A DNA stretch of 64,000 nucleotides from JAJDZL01 sp965221175 (lineage in GTDB: Bacteria; Pseudomonadota; Gammaproteobacteria; Arenicellales; JAJDZL01), in NCBI GenBank assembly GCA_965221175.1, contig OZ244867.1, positions 1,054,001-1,118,000 of the forward strand. The letters are read 5' to 3'. The notes beneath the pieces were generated by a model. The model saw only the letters and a list, made by a program, of their open reading frames with translations, had not been told where the DNA came from and searched no databases. Positions 37,525-47,096 of this stretch are shown here, one piece after another. Both the position numbers and the translations under genes were made by a program. Position 1 is the first letter of the stretch; every line of letters begins with the position of its first letter.

Positions 37525-38931
37525 ATGCCTAAAAAATCAGATTTGCAACATTTGGAATCTGAATGTGCCACTGTCGATGACTGGATAGACCTAGCCCTGC
37601 AAGCACTTCAGGACCCCGTTGACTATGATTATGCGGACGAACTCGCAGGCAAAGCCAAAATGGACTGCCGAGACCCAGAAGATTATGCAAATCTAGCGCG
37701 ATTCGTCGCAAAATACTTCCTGACAAACTCGGATTACCTCGAAGAGTTACTAGAACAGGCAGAAGAAATCTGTGATGAACCAATGGAGTTTGCCGAATTT
37801 GGCAATGCGTGCGCTATGCTCGGTAACCCAGACCTGGGTCTCACGTTCATTTACAAAGCAGTTGAAGCGGTTGACTCGGATGACAAAGGCGACATTTACC
37901 GGCTTGCTGACTACGCTGGGCAGGCGGGTAACAAGGAACTCGCCGAAGCACTGGATTTTGAGGCTTCCTTCGGCTACCTTGATGCCTGGGACATTCTGAG
38001 TCTGACGAAATCGTTGAGTTCGTCTAACGTCGAAGCGGCCAAAAGCTTAGCGAAAAGAGCCACGCGTGAACTGGAGTCCGCCGATGACAAAGTATCATTC
38101 GCCAAAGCGATCATCCAGTTGGTTGGCGATAAAGACCAAGCGCGGAAACTGTTCGAAAACGCGGTAATGAACTGCGAGGATTTCGAAGAATGTATTGAAC
38201 TGGCTCGGGGGTTTGTGGAGGTGCTGGGTGAGCCGGAACGAATTGATGGTATTTTGGATAAGGCAGTCCAAATTGCTTCGGTAGGCGAGGATTTTGCTGA
38301 TCTTGCCTATGCTTGGCTGGAACTTAAGAATGACCGGGTAGCGGCGCTTGAGATTTTCAGACGAGCTGTTCCCGACATCTCTGTTCAAACGATTCTGCAG
38401 AATATCGCCATAACTGCTTTGAGAGAACTCAGCAATCCCGAACTGGCGCTGCAGTGCTATCAGAGAACTGCCGACATAACCATAAGGGTGCTTTTTAATG
38501 AAATCAGATTGAAAATGGCCAATGCTTTTGATCTGGTTGTCCTCGTTGAATTAGTCGCTCAGACATTGAATGACCGGAACATGATTTGCGCTATTTACCG
38601 CGATGCAGTGACAGGATGCGACAGTTTCTCTGGGTTGGAGCGAATCTTGGTCAGCCAGCGCGCTGCTCTCAATGACGCTGAACTCACCCTTGAGACGCTT
38701 GATAGAATGAAGTTGCTGGCTGCTGATTCAGCCGAACTTGTAGCCACGTTCACCGCCGCCCGCTCCAGTTCGCAAGACTCCGAGATTTGTCACAGTATCC
38801 TAGTTGACGCTGAAAACGCTGCTGTAAGCCCAACGGACCTGGAATTTGTCATTGCGGGAGTCCGTGATTTCGCCCCTGATGATCAGGCGTGGATGTCAAA
38901 CCTGGAAGACAAACTAGCGAGTTTTCGGTAA
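37525..38931 (+). CDS. Acidic helical-repeat (TPR/HAT-like) protein
   Basis: Protein of 468 residues made almost entirely of about 35-residue helical repeats, each with a pattern such as DYANLARFVAKYFLTNSDYL, CEDFEECIELARGF or VGEDFADLAYAWLELKNDR. This resembles TPR, HAT or Sel1-type scaffolds. It is very acidic. There is no enzyme motif, signal peptide or membrane span. It is the only plus-strand gene between 37.2 and 38.9 kb and ends 15 bases before an IS5-type relic. A protein-binding scaffold role is inferred. Confidence 0.65.
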   Translation: MPKKSDLQHLESECATVDDWIDLALQALQDPVDYDYADELAGKAKMDCRDPEDYANLARFVAKYFLTNSDYLEELLEQAEEICDEPMEFAEFGNACAMLGNPDLGLTFIYKAVEAVDSDDKGDIYRLADYAGQAGNKELAEALDFEASFGYLDAWDILSLTKSLSSSNVEAAKSLAKRATRELESADDKVSFAKAIIQLVGDKDQARKLFENAVMNCEDFEECIELARGFVEVLGEPERIDGILDKAVQIASVGEDFADLAYAWLELKNDRVAALEIFRRAVPDISVQTILQNIAITALRELSNPELALQCYQRTADITIRVLFNEIRLKMANAFDLVVLVELVAQTLNDRNMICAIYRDAVTGCDSFSGLERILVSQRAALNDAELTLETLDRMKLLAADSAELVATFTAARSSSQDSEICHSILVDAENAAVSPTDLEFVIAGVRDFAPDDQAWMSNLEDKLASFR

Positions 38932-38945
38932 ATCAGGTAATGTAT

Positions 38946-39196
38946 TAAACGCCGCCCGGCGATTGAGCCGGTCATTGACCATCTGAAAAACGATGGCTGG
39001 CTGGACGCAATCATCTCAAGGTTGCCAGAATGAATGTGCTGCTGCGCTGTGCCGGATAAAATTTGAGACTGCTCCTGAAATGTTTGAGGGATTGTTGTGA
39101 CCGAATTTCTTGTCGCTCAGTTTTTCGCCGAATGATTCGCCGCAAACAGGTACTAGTGGATACAAACTACGGTTTTGTAGATTTGAACGCAGCATA
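38946..39196 (+). pseudogene. IS5-family transposase C-terminal relic
   Basis: Reads IKRRPAIEPVIDHLKNDGWL, then after a frame change NVLLRCAG, a stop and NLRLLLKCLRD. This is the characteristic IS5-type C-terminus (IEPVIGHLK followed by AAGYNLR). Everything upstream of the catalytic Glu region is missing. Confidence 0.7.
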
Positions 39197-39337
39197 AAGC
39201 CGATTTGACTTCCGATGACTCGCCCTGACTTGATTTTAATCATTTCCAAAATCGACAGAAAATCGATAATTCAAAGGCGACGAGATAGACTAGTCGCTTG
39301 CCCTAGCCATGTTAGGATGTCTTTCGATTTCTCGTTC

Positions 39338-40213
39338 CTATTCGTCATCCCGAACTTTAACTTCGCTCCAATGAAGCCCTTTCAACGCCTCAACCACCGT
39401 AAATTTCGACATGTATGGCTCACTCCTGACCCGGTTCATGAGGTCCCAATACTCCGCCTTCGCAACCGGTTCGGTAATAGACTCCGGAATATGATATCCA
39501 TAGTCCCCTTGGAATCTCCCTCTCGAAAACCAAGACCGTTCATACTCGGGCTGGAGATACTCGAACATATGCCATCGAATATCATTCAGGAATTCCACAA
39601 TCTGATTGGAGTGGAAGATAAACACGTCATCGAAAAACCAGTCGAAGAATTCCTCAATCACCAACGACATCTCCAGAAGCGACACATCGTGGCCCGCCGC
39701 CGCTAGCAAGCCACGAAGATCGCCGATGATTCTGCTTAGTCGGGCCCGATTATGTTTGGCGATGTTCCCACACATTTTAATGTATGCGTAACGTTCGACC
39801 TCAATGTTTGCAACTACGTCAATCGAGGGGAGATTCACCTCTCTTGAGGTCATTGTCGTGCCGAGCCAACTAGCGAACCCCTCGACCTTTTCGCTCAAAC
39901 CCGCGGAATTTTCACCGAGTTGTGGATCTTGACATACTTGTCTAAGGTGGATGATAAACGTACGATCCACCCACCGTGCTTCATTCGGCACACTCTCTAG
40001 TTCATACTCTGTCTCATTGAGTTCAAACGACTGAAATGGAGACAGAAAATCCGTCAGCAAGATGATGAGCTTTTCCGCGTGTGCACTAGACTGAAACTGC
40101 AACGTTATCGACCCAATAAGATCGTTCTCCACGAACATCGTCCAATTTGCCATGCGATCTATCATTTCCCACGCGGAGTTCAGGATAACCGATTCTCGTT
40201 CCGTCTGATTCAT
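39338..40213 (-). CDS. Unknown 291-residue protein, paralogue of the gene at 6.1-6.9 kb
   Basis: Same family as 6082-6936: identical MNQTERESVILNSAW start, matching FFDDVFIFHSNQIVEFLNDI block and the GDYGYHIPES motif. The two look more than half identical along the whole length, with the same start codon context. Neither has a recognised domain. This copy lies 245 bases from a SIR2 gene on the same strand; the other copy neighbours an Abi_C gene. The paralogues sit in two different relic-bounded cassettes 33 kb apart. Confidence 0.7.
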   Translation of the reverse strand: MNQTERESVILNSAWEMIDRMANWTMFVENDLIGSITLQFQSSAHAEKLIILLTDFLSPFQSFELNETEYELESVPNEARWVDRTFIIHLRQVCQDPQLGENSAGLSEKVEGFASWLGTTMTSREVNLPSIDVVANIEVERYAYIKMCGNIAKHNRARLSRIIGDLRGLLAAAGHDVSLLEMSLVIEEFFDWFFDDVFIFHSNQIVEFLNDIRWHMFEYLQPEYERSWFSRGRFQGDYGYHIPESITEPVAKAEYWDLMNRVRSEPYMSKFTVVEALKGLHWSEVKVRDDE

Positions 40214-40458
40214 CGTTTGTGGTTCCGGCCCTTCGGAGCGAGAAAAATCTTCTTTGCCCTTGTGGATGGAAAATGCCTGCGTATCAGCCTTGCGGACGCA
40301 TCAATTGCCACATCAATTCCAGTCACTTCACCAAGTCTAGACACACGGAGAACCTCCAACTTGCGTCCCGATCAAGGTTCGCCGCACCATTTTGATATCG
40401 ATCACCAAGCAAATGTCTCAATTATCGTAAGGGCGTTTCTCGTTAGCCACTCCGACCC

Positions 40459-41709
40459 TCACACAATCCCTATGCTGGCATTCTTGGTCAACTTGGAAAC
40501 CACGTCCTCGTGCTCGTCGCGAGCGTTGAGGAATTCTAGGAATCCTTTATCCCACACCGCACAGGTATTATTTTTCGCCATCGTCCACCCTGACGATGGG
40601 GCGACAACGTTCCTGTTGTTATAGTCCCCGACTATATGTAATCGCAACTTGTGCAGCATCTCGATTTCCTTACGTCCCATATCCCAATTTGTATCCTTTA
40701 GAAAACCTCCATTCCAGTAATCAACAAAAAGTAGTGGCGGCACTCGTCGTCGGCACCGAGCTTCCGCGAGCCGTGCGGTAATGTGCAGGTCAGCCAAGCC
40801 AAAGCCAATGACGTAAATGATGTCAGCTTTCATCCCATCACGTGCGAGGCTCGCGTAATAGTGAGTTTGTGGCGTCTGCTGCATGCGAGCAAGTTTGTCG
40901 AATCCAGTTATGAGCGCTGATGGTATGAACTGACTACCGTCCATCTGACGCTCTGGAGAACCGTTGTAGACGGAATAACGTAGTGCCTCCGCGCGGTTTT
41001 CATACCAGCACAGAGAGCTCAAGTCGTCAGTCGGGTACTTTGGCCTGGGAAATCCAAAGTGAACCGAGCCGTGGAGATGGAACACACAGTCTTCGTCAGT
41101 AGCGTTCCAGAAGGCTTCTCCGTTGAAGTGCTTTGGTTCAGCACTAGAATCTGGATTAAAGCCGTAGTAAAGGTCTGGTACTGCTTGGAGCACGAAGTCG
41201 TCATAGTTCGTGGTGTAAATCCGAGTTACGTGGTCCTTACGGAGGCATTCGACAAATTTGCTCAGCGGTGCCAAGTCAATTTTGGGCTGATCGCTCGCAG
41301 CCGACAATTCTGAAAAGAGAATATTGGGTAGGTGGCTCACTAAGTTCCTCAAAGCATTCTCTTCATTCAGTACGGCACATCGGCCGACGAAAGGATAGAG
41401 AATCGGCTTGAATTGATCCACGGCACCGAGGGTTGGTCCGAATGTCGTAGATAGAATCTCCTGTGCACAGTGATACACATGCTCAAATGTGACGGCTGCC
41501 TGGCCGACTTGCAGATACAACGCAAGTGTGTCGTTGATTCGCTTATAGGCTTGATCCGCGCCAACGTCGCACATAAACTTGTTACAGAGGAGTTTTTTGC
41601 GGACCTGCTTCGTCAAGTCAGACGTTGAAGGGGCTCCAATATCCAGAGATGCGCCGGTACCTAAAATGACGAGCGCACGCTTCTTGCGTTTTAACTTAAT
41701 CAAAGTCAC
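40459..41709 (-). CDS. SIR2-like protein (second stand-alone type)
   Basis: Protein of 416 residues. LVILGTGASLDIGAPSTSDL is the NAD-binding loop, TRIYTTNYDDFVLQAVPDLY the second SIR2 motif, and CVFHLHGSVHFGFP carries the catalytic-type His. IIYVIGFGLADLHITARLAE closes the Rossmann fold. No extra domain is obvious. NAD+ consumption on infection is the expected role by analogy with other defence SIR2 proteins. The sequence differs clearly from the SIR2 proteins at 11.4 and 24.1 kb. Confidence 0.8.
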   Translation of the reverse strand: MTLIKLKRKKRALVILGTGASLDIGAPSTSDLTKQVRKKLLCNKFMCDVGADQAYKRINDTLALYLQVGQAAVTFEHVYHCAQEILSTTFGPTLGAVDQFKPILYPFVGRCAVLNEENALRNLVSHLPNILFSELSAASDQPKIDLAPLSKFVECLRKDHVTRIYTTNYDDFVLQAVPDLYYGFNPDSSAEPKHFNGEAFWNATDEDCVFHLHGSVHFGFPRPKYPTDDLSSLCWYENRAEALRYSVYNGSPERQMDGSQFIPSALITGFDKLARMQQTPQTHYYASLARDGMKADIIYVIGFGLADLHITARLAEARCRRRVPPLLFVDYWNGGFLKDTNWDMGRKEIEMLHKLRLHIVGDYNNRNVVAPSSGWTMAKNNTCAVWDKGFLEFLNARDEHEDVVSKLTKNASIGIV

Positions 41710-41949
41710 AGGGGCGACTCAAGGTAGCACTGCCAGCACAGTTTTGGAAAAGCTCACGAACTCTCCTGCTCCGAGTCTCAGTACTGAAGCCTTTGACAGC
41801 ACCCTGTCTGGCTATCCGCACGTATCCCCAGAGGCTATGGCTCAACTTGCCTAGTGATCGAAATTCTGGTTTCCAAACTGTTGTCTCAGAGATTGCTGGA
41901 AATAAATTTATTTGTAGATTTAGTGAAACAAATAAAGTAAGTGGTGGAC

Positions 41950-42140
41950 GGTACGAACCCACGGTGTCGCCAAAGTCCCGATTCAAGATAATTTGCTTGA
42001 CTCCTTTCGAGAACCAATTTATCAGATAGTAGCAAAAATTTCTTTGTAATTCCATGAACTTGGTTTCAGCTACTGCAAAATAGACAAACTCCTTAATGTT
42101 GACAAAAAACTGTCGCCAAAGCAATCACTTGGTTTATTGA
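41950..42140 (+). pseudogene. Serine recombinase tail relic G
   Basis: GGTGGACGGTACG corresponds to the WWTW-RIRT block with a deletion. The frame then reads LLDSFREPIYQIVAKISL, a stop, and FHELGFSYCKIDKLLNVDKK. It is close to relics B and F but carries a stop and frameshifts. It separates the third SIR2 gene from the membrane protein/patatin cassette. Confidence 0.6.
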
Positions 42141-42250
42141 TACGCAATAGACTCATTTTGATGCTCTTCAGTAAAGTAGTATTCTGGTCATCATCTGAAT
42201 GAGTGCAATGAAAACTCTAGGTGTTCTACACTTTCTGACATAGTTGCCGA

Positions 42251-42658
42251 CTACTCTGTATGGAAAAATTCTTCGAGAGCCGATACTGTTGACCACACCC
42301 CAAAGATAAAAAAACCACAGGAAATCAATAGTGAGAATGCCGAGATAACAGATTGAGGCCGAACCTTTTTGTTATATTCTTCGAATTCTTCTATACCTTC
42401 TGCAGTAGGTGCGAAGAATAACATGGCAATAAGTGCAAAAATTAGTCCCCACAAAAAGTTATCTGCTGAGCCTATTGTCGCACTCGCAAATCCCTCGGTG
42501 ACGGAACGAGAAACTGCTACTAATATTGAAACCAATGCACCACTATTCAAAATTAGCATCGATTTCAACATAAACAGCATGCCATCCACAGATGCACGAT
42601 AAAGACCCAGACTAAATTTTCTAGAACTTTTGGTTTTTTCGTCTTTACTAAAACTCAT
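42251..42658 (-). CDS. Small membrane protein, about three transmembrane segments
   Basis: Protein of 135 residues. Hydrophobic stretches are LFMLKSMLILNSGALVSILV, NFLWGLIFALIAMLFFAP and VISAFSLLISCGFFIFGVW; the N-terminus is charged. Family not recognised. Small multi-span proteins are frequent effectors or partners in defence cassettes, but nothing here proves such a role. It ends near relic G and is followed upstream by a small ORF and the patatin gene, all on the minus strand. Confidence 0.6.
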   Translation of the reverse strand: MSFSKDEKTKSSRKFSLGLYRASVDGMLFMLKSMLILNSGALVSILVAVSRSVTEGFASATIGSADNFLWGLIFALIAMLFFAPTAEGIEEFEEYNKKVRPQSVISAFSLLISCGFFIFGVWSTVSALEEFFHTE

Positions 42659-42716
42659 CAGTTAATTCCTCAGTGGAATATTACGGTTTGAGATTTGGGA
42701 AAATCGGAAAATTTTA

Positions 42717-42911
42717 TCAGCCACTTTCAACAATGTTGATCTTACCTAAATCAGATAGCACCCATTCGTCACCACCGTCATGCTCAGGAAGACTTGCAAA
42801 AAAATCTTCGTCCCCTTTGGGTTGAAAACTATCAAAAACCATGATCCGGTAGACGTCTACGCAATTGACTTGTTCTAGTAAAAGAACAAAGTTAAAGGCG
42901 ATGTAATCCAT
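42717..42911 (-). CDS. Small acidic protein, 64 residues
   Basis: ATG 42,911 (MDYIAFNFVLLLEQVN) is chosen because GGAGG lies 8 bases upstream; upstream in-frame starts lack this. Contains SFQPKGDEDFFASLPEHDGG. No known motif. It precedes the membrane protein on the same strand by 58 bases and may form a pair with it. Confidence 0.5.
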   Translation of the reverse strand: MDYIAFNFVLLLEQVNCVDVYRIMVFDSFQPKGDEDFFASLPEHDGGDEWVLSDLGKINIVESG

Positions 42912-43059
42912 GTGCACTGCCTCCGTTTTAACTGCTCGCCGAGTCTTCCAAGAATCTGGACATAACCTCATCGCAGATCGACTAATCAGCGAAAACTCTT
43001 GCTCTTATACATGCGTCGTAACACACAGATCGTGTCAATACCAAGAAGACAAGAGCGTT

Positions 43060-44175
43060 TCACTGTGTAAACTTCCTGTGGTCGAATGAACTCGTAAGGC
43101 GAGTCACCAAGGTTGCGTCCGCAACTTCAAATCCATGCCGTTGAAAGCGTGCAAATTGCGACTGCGTAAGACGACGCAAAGTTGTGGGAAATTTGCCAAC
43201 TTGACAGACATCCGTGTAAGTTAAATGATCTCCAGGCGGCGTTGTACGGCCAACAGCCGAGTAGATCTGGTCCGTCGTGTTTCCCATTCTGATATAGACC
43301 CCTATGTCCTCCGCTCTTTCGAATTCCGCAACGAGGGCTCGCGAGCGGAGACTCCTGATCTGGTCGGAAGCAATATCGACAAGTCGAAGTGCACGTTTTA
43401 CGGGCCTGAACATTCGATGGCGAGTATGGGGAGAGAGCTCCAATGTAGCAGAGGCGTCGCTGACAAGTAGTAGGTCAAATCCGTCTCGAAAACCACCGCT
43501 AGGCTTGAACAGTGGCTCCACCCCGAGGTTGTCATATACACCGCCGTCCCAGAGATCATACCTCCTGGCTGGGGTTGATATCGGAACCAGTTGCCCGTCT
43601 TCGTACGCTTGCCAGTCGTAGTGATCTGAATGAATCACGAGAGGTCCTATAAGTCCTGGCACCGCAGCCGACGCGGCAATCGCATCGGCGATAGACAAGT
43701 CAGGTTCCAGTACGTACCGGGTAAGGTAATCACCCATCCGCAATTGGCTGAAACGCCAATTCTTGCCCGTTTCATAGCACGTTGCATTGATAATCCACCT
43801 GGGAGACGGCGGCAGTTCTTGCAACGATCCATCAATCCCCCATTGCGCTTCCAGTTGTCTGCCGAGGATTCGGGCACGTCCCTGTGTCAAGCGCCACGGC
43901 GCAACAATAGCCCGCCAAGCATACGACCACTGTATTGTCGCTGTGGTTAGATATTTCGTTACTTGTGGTAACACAGATTCGAGATATTCTTTGCTATCGG
44001 GCCATCTTAGGTCGTTTTGGCACAGAATCAAGCCAGTGAGGAGACTGCCGCCAGATACGGTTGACACAAACATCGTCCGTTCCAATAGTCCGTCCAACGC
44101 CAAGCGCTGCAAGACACCGCAGTGGAATACGGCAGCACGCACACCACCACCAGAAAGTGCAAGCGCGAGCCTCAT
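43060..44175 (-). CDS. Patatin-like phospholipase
   Basis: Protein of 371 residues. ALALSGGGVRAAVFHCGVLQ is the oxyanion loop, FVSTVSGGSLLTG carries the nucleophile Ser (G-S in place of the common GTSAG), and LWDGGVYDNLG gives the catalytic Asp of the Ser-Asp dyad. Patatin effectors degrade membrane lipids in several defence systems. No CD-NTase or other sensor lies beside it, so its trigger is unknown. It starts 5 bases after the stop of an unrecognised fragment. Confidence 0.82.
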   Translation of the reverse strand: MRLALALSGGGVRAAVFHCGVLQRLALDGLLERTMFVSTVSGGSLLTGLILCQNDLRWPDSKEYLESVLPQVTKYLTTATIQWSYAWRAIVAPWRLTQGRARILGRQLEAQWGIDGSLQELPPSPRWIINATCYETGKNWRFSQLRMGDYLTRYVLEPDLSIADAIAASAAVPGLIGPLVIHSDHYDWQAYEDGQLVPISTPARRYDLWDGGVYDNLGVEPLFKPSGGFRDGFDLLLVSDASATLELSPHTRHRMFRPVKRALRLVDIASDQIRSLRSRALVAEFERAEDIGVYIRMGNTTDQIYSAVGRTTPPGDHLTYTDVCQVGKFPTTLRRLTQSQFARFQRHGFEVADATLVTRLTSSFDHRKFTQ

Positions 44176-44180
44176 CCCAG

Positions 44181-44355
44181 TTACGACGCCCGCGCGAATA
44201 ACGCGAAATTTCGATCTCGGCCGACAATCATCATAGTACCCGGCATTCCGTCCATCTGAGTTTCAGCCGCAACTGTCCGAAGAACCTCATCATCTTCTAG
44301 GTTGATTCCAGTTCTACCACAATTCGGATAGATAAACCACGCCCCGTCTTTTTTA
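44181..44355 (-). pseudogene. Unrecognised C-terminal gene fragment before patatin gene
   Basis: A clean frame without a start codon: KKDGAWFIYPNCGRTGIN, LEDDEVLRTVAAETQM, then GTMMIVGRDRNFALFARAS and a stop 5 bases before the patatin ATG. The upstream end runs into a stop at about 44,358. It could be the end of a lost gene that preceded the patatin gene in an operon. Confidence 0.35.
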
Positions 44356-44508
44356 GCCTAGCCTGTCGTCAAAGCTTCGAAAGCAACGAGTTCTTGGCGA
44401 TAGTGCGGACAGTGCTGGATGAACAAATCCCCGTATTCGACGCTACCGACCAAGTTCTATAGGATTTTCTCGGCATTACTATTCCAGACGCTAACTCAGT
44501 TCGTGCCT

Positions 44509-45333
44509 TTACGCCACGCGTCGCGTAAGGAAGCCGCTTCCCAATCTCTTCGTAAGCCATGAAACACCTGTACGGACATTTGTCTTGAATACATGGTCTG
44601 CCACACGCAGATAGAGAGCGAGCGCTTTGGAATCCGGATGACCATACTGGTTGTCAACCCCGGCACTGATCAGCACCGTATTTGGCGTTACCGCCAAAGC
44701 CATTCCCGGATGTGCAGCGTTCTTCGATCCATGGTGCGGTGCTGCCAGCACGTCCGCGTCCAGTGCGTCGTCAAACAACTCCACAATCCGATCCCATCGG
44801 GGATTCTCCGTGTCTCCCGTAATGAGATACGAAAATCCCTCCGGACCAATTCCCTCGATTTTCAGCACGATGCTGCAGTTGTTGGAGTTGTCCATGTCCT
44901 CGATGTGTGGCGAGAACAACTCTAACTGGAAGTCCTCCGCTAGATCATCAAAGTAGCGGGATTCCAACCGATCAAGCCGCACTGAAACACGTTCAAGCGG
45001 GTTAGAAGTGTTCATCCGACATCGCTCGTGCTTCCGTACCACCTTGAAGACATTCTTCGCGTTTTCGGTATCTTTGTAATACTTCGGGTACATCACCCAG
45101 TCGGGTGTGTAGTTCTCGAGAAGCCAGTCCAGCCCAAAAGGATCAGCGTGGTCATCATCAAGGCCGGTCAACACAATGCCCACCAAGGTTCGCCTTTGTA
45201 AAAATCGGCCTACCTTCGACTCGATAGTGTCTGATTGGTCAGCAAGCCACCGCGTGTCTACGGCAATCGCTTGCGAACCGTGACGAACGACTGCGAAATT
45301 TCCTTGCCCAACGTAGAGCGTTAATACTTCCAT
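44509..45333 (-). CDS. Metallo-beta-lactamase-fold protein of ubiquitin-like operon
   Basis: About 274 residues from ATG 45,333. MEVLTLYVGQGNFAVVRHG is the first MBL strand pair. The metal motif reads VLTGLDDDHADPFG, where the first His of the usual HxDxDH is Gly; the remaining ligands include LITGDTEN and AAPHHGSKN. This is the ComEC-like subgroup. It is last gene of the E2-E2-E1-JAB-MBL operon, 10 bases after the JAB stop. A hydrolase is expected; whether the missing His abolishes activity is open. Confidence 0.78.
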   Translation of the reverse strand: MEVLTLYVGQGNFAVVRHGSQAIAVDTRWLADQSDTIESKVGRFLQRRTLVGIVLTGLDDDHADPFGLDWLLENYTPDWVMYPKYYKDTENAKNVFKVVRKHERCRMNTSNPLERVSVRLDRLESRYFDDLAEDFQLELFSPHIEDMDNSNNCSIVLKIEGIGPEGFSYLITGDTENPRWDRIVELFDDALDADVLAAPHHGSKNAAHPGMALAVTPNTVLISAGVDNQYGHPDSKALALYLRVADHVFKTNVRTGVSWLTKRLGSGFLTRRVA

Positions 45334-45343
45334 ACTTTGGCCC

Positions 45344-46261
45344 TTACCGCTTTGTCGAAGACTCGTAGATTTCAAGATTCATCCGCGACTCCAACGCACG
45401 AATCGCGTGGGACGCGCTTAGGAATGACGTTTCACACAGCTCGACCACATCGTCAGATACGTTTGATATGACTGGATAGTAGAGCAGTTCGCCATCTTCT
45501 TCGACTTCAACAACCCTAACCTCTTTCGCCGATCCGTCTAAAAGTGGTAGCGAACCCTTCCAGAAGAATGTCCCTGTTTTGCTTGACAGCCGTGGCTCCA
45601 TTGATGGGCACAACACTCCTAGAACACTCTTGTCTCGTGCCCGGATTTCGGCGACTCCACCCGACCCATTGCGTTTACCAACACTAACATCAGGATCGTG
45701 TGTAAAATCATTACCTTCCTTTGGCCAAATCCTCGGTTCATCTGTCACTCGAACATCTGTCGGTCGGATTTCATGTACACCATCTTCGCCGCGAAACAGC
45801 ACATAATGCCGTACCGAATATCGGTTCAGCCCGGCCTGTCCATCGTTCTTTTTCGTCACTAGCAAAGCGTAAAAGAAATCCAGATTATGTAGATGGTGAT
45901 TAACGATTCTTCGGTAGGTCGCTACGTCACCAGGACTCAGCGTCGGATATCCGTTGACGTGATGCGTGTGCCAGTTGCCAAGGTGCTCAATCGACGGGGT
46001 CTTCGTTTCAAGACACCGGAACACTTCAGTCTGGTAATCACCGTCCTGAAATAAGCTCGTACTCGTCCGCCGGGCATTGGGGCCCGGTTCAATCACACCT
46101 ACTGCCCGCACCACCAGAGTCTCGCGATCTATTAAAAAGTGACCTACCACGCGTCCACCTGTCTCGTCTTGCTCATACCGATCGCACTCCTCGAAGACGC
46201 TTTCCAGGACTCCCCCTGCGATCTCAACTTGAATTGCCCGGAACTTACTCTTCGCTTTCAT
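45344..46261 (-). CDS. JAB/JAMM metalloprotease of ubiquitin-like operon
   Basis: About 305 residues. ATG 46,261 (MKAKSKFRAI) follows GGAGG by 5 bases and overlaps the E1 end by 17 bases. JAMM motif: ETGGRVVGHF (Glu), then NWHTHHVNGYPTLSPGD (HxH...S...D). The C-terminal half (after residue 170) includes VRHYVLFRGEDGVHEIRP and is not recognised. Bacterial JAB proteins in such operons process or remove ubiquitin-like modifiers. All zinc ligands are present. Confidence 0.88.
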   Translation of the reverse strand: MKAKSKFRAIQVEIAGGVLESVFEECDRYEQDETGGRVVGHFLIDRETLVVRAVGVIEPGPNARRTSTSLFQDGDYQTEVFRCLETKTPSIEHLGNWHTHHVNGYPTLSPGDVATYRRIVNHHLHNLDFFYALLVTKKNDGQAGLNRYSVRHYVLFRGEDGVHEIRPTDVRVTDEPRIWPKEGNDFTHDPDVSVGKRNGSGGVAEIRARDKSVLGVLCPSMEPRLSSKTGTFFWKGSLPLLDGSAKEVRVVEVEEDGELLYYPVISNVSDDVVELCETSFLSASHAIRALESRMNLEIYESSTKR

Positions 46262-47096
46262 TTTTTCCTCCACAAACTAAGCACCCATCTTGGGGTGACA
46301 GCTTCATTCGTTGCATTTCGAAGTTTTTCGAGAACGGCGGCACCGCTCTATTCCCCCACACTAGGTAGTTGTAATTAATCGGCGTCATAAACTTTGGTCG
46401 TGCTGACGCCGCATCACCCAATGCGTCCAACGTGAACCGTGTGTGGAAAGCTACAATGAACCCGATATCCACCGACAGTCCAGGCGAATCCTTGATCTCC
46501 TCAATTTCCAGATCGTACACCTTCTGCCGCTCCTCCTCGGAAACCAAATCGATCTCGCGCACACCGTCCCGGTATTGACTACGCTCAAGAAATTGCTCAA
46601 GGCATGCCAAGCATCCTCCCATTCCAGGCCTGTAGGTATACACTTCACCCCCAATTCCGCGCGTAAAGACGCGACCAACGGTAAACGGTTTCGCAGTTTC
46701 CACGCAGATCTCGTTCAAACGATAGCGGGTCGGTTCGTTGTCCGTCCCAATGACTACAACGCTAGCGCGCTCTACTTCTTGCTTCAGCCCTCGCCAACCG
46801 AGTAGATCTTCATCGAACTCGCGAACTTCCACCTTCGGGTTGCGATCCCTCAATACGTCAGCGACTGCCGTGGTCTTCTGCCAACCCAGATATCTGGTTC
46901 CACAAACATGTCGGATGACATTCTCGACCTCTAGTTCGTCCTTGTCCACGAGCGTAAATCGCTTCACGCCCGACATGGCCAATTGCAACGCAACCTGCCC
47001 TCCACCCGAGCCGCATCCCGCCACCATCACTTCAAGGTCGTCGAACGCCTCCACATCGAACAGAGACTCAATTCTCGCGAACAGTCGATCACTCAT
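46245..47096 (-). CDS. E1-like (ThiF) activating enzyme of ubiquitin-like operon
   Basis: About 283 residues. The start at 47,096 (MSDRLFARIE) forms an ATGA overlap with the upstream E2 stop; the frame extends upstream but would overlap E2. The Rossmann domain has VMVAGCGSGGGQVALQLAMS, FTLVDKDELEVENVIRH and VVVIGTDNEPTRYRLN. Cys pairs GCLACLEQ and DGCLVCGG suggest a structural zinc. It is expected to adenylate the C-terminus of a modifier and pass it to the two E2 proteins encoded just upstream. Confidence 0.86.
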   Translation of the reverse strand: MSDRLFARIESLFDVEAFDDLEVMVAGCGSGGGQVALQLAMSGVKRFTLVDKDELEVENVIRHVCGTRYLGWQKTTAVADVLRDRNPKVEVREFDEDLLGWRGLKQEVERASVVVIGTDNEPTRYRLNEICVETAKPFTVGRVFTRGIGGEVYTYRPGMGGCLACLEQFLERSQYRDGVREIDLVSEEERQKVYDLEIEEIKDSPGLSVDIGFIVAFHTRFTLDALGDAASARPKFMTPINYNYLVWGNRAVPPFSKNFEMQRMKLSPQDGCLVCGGKNESEE

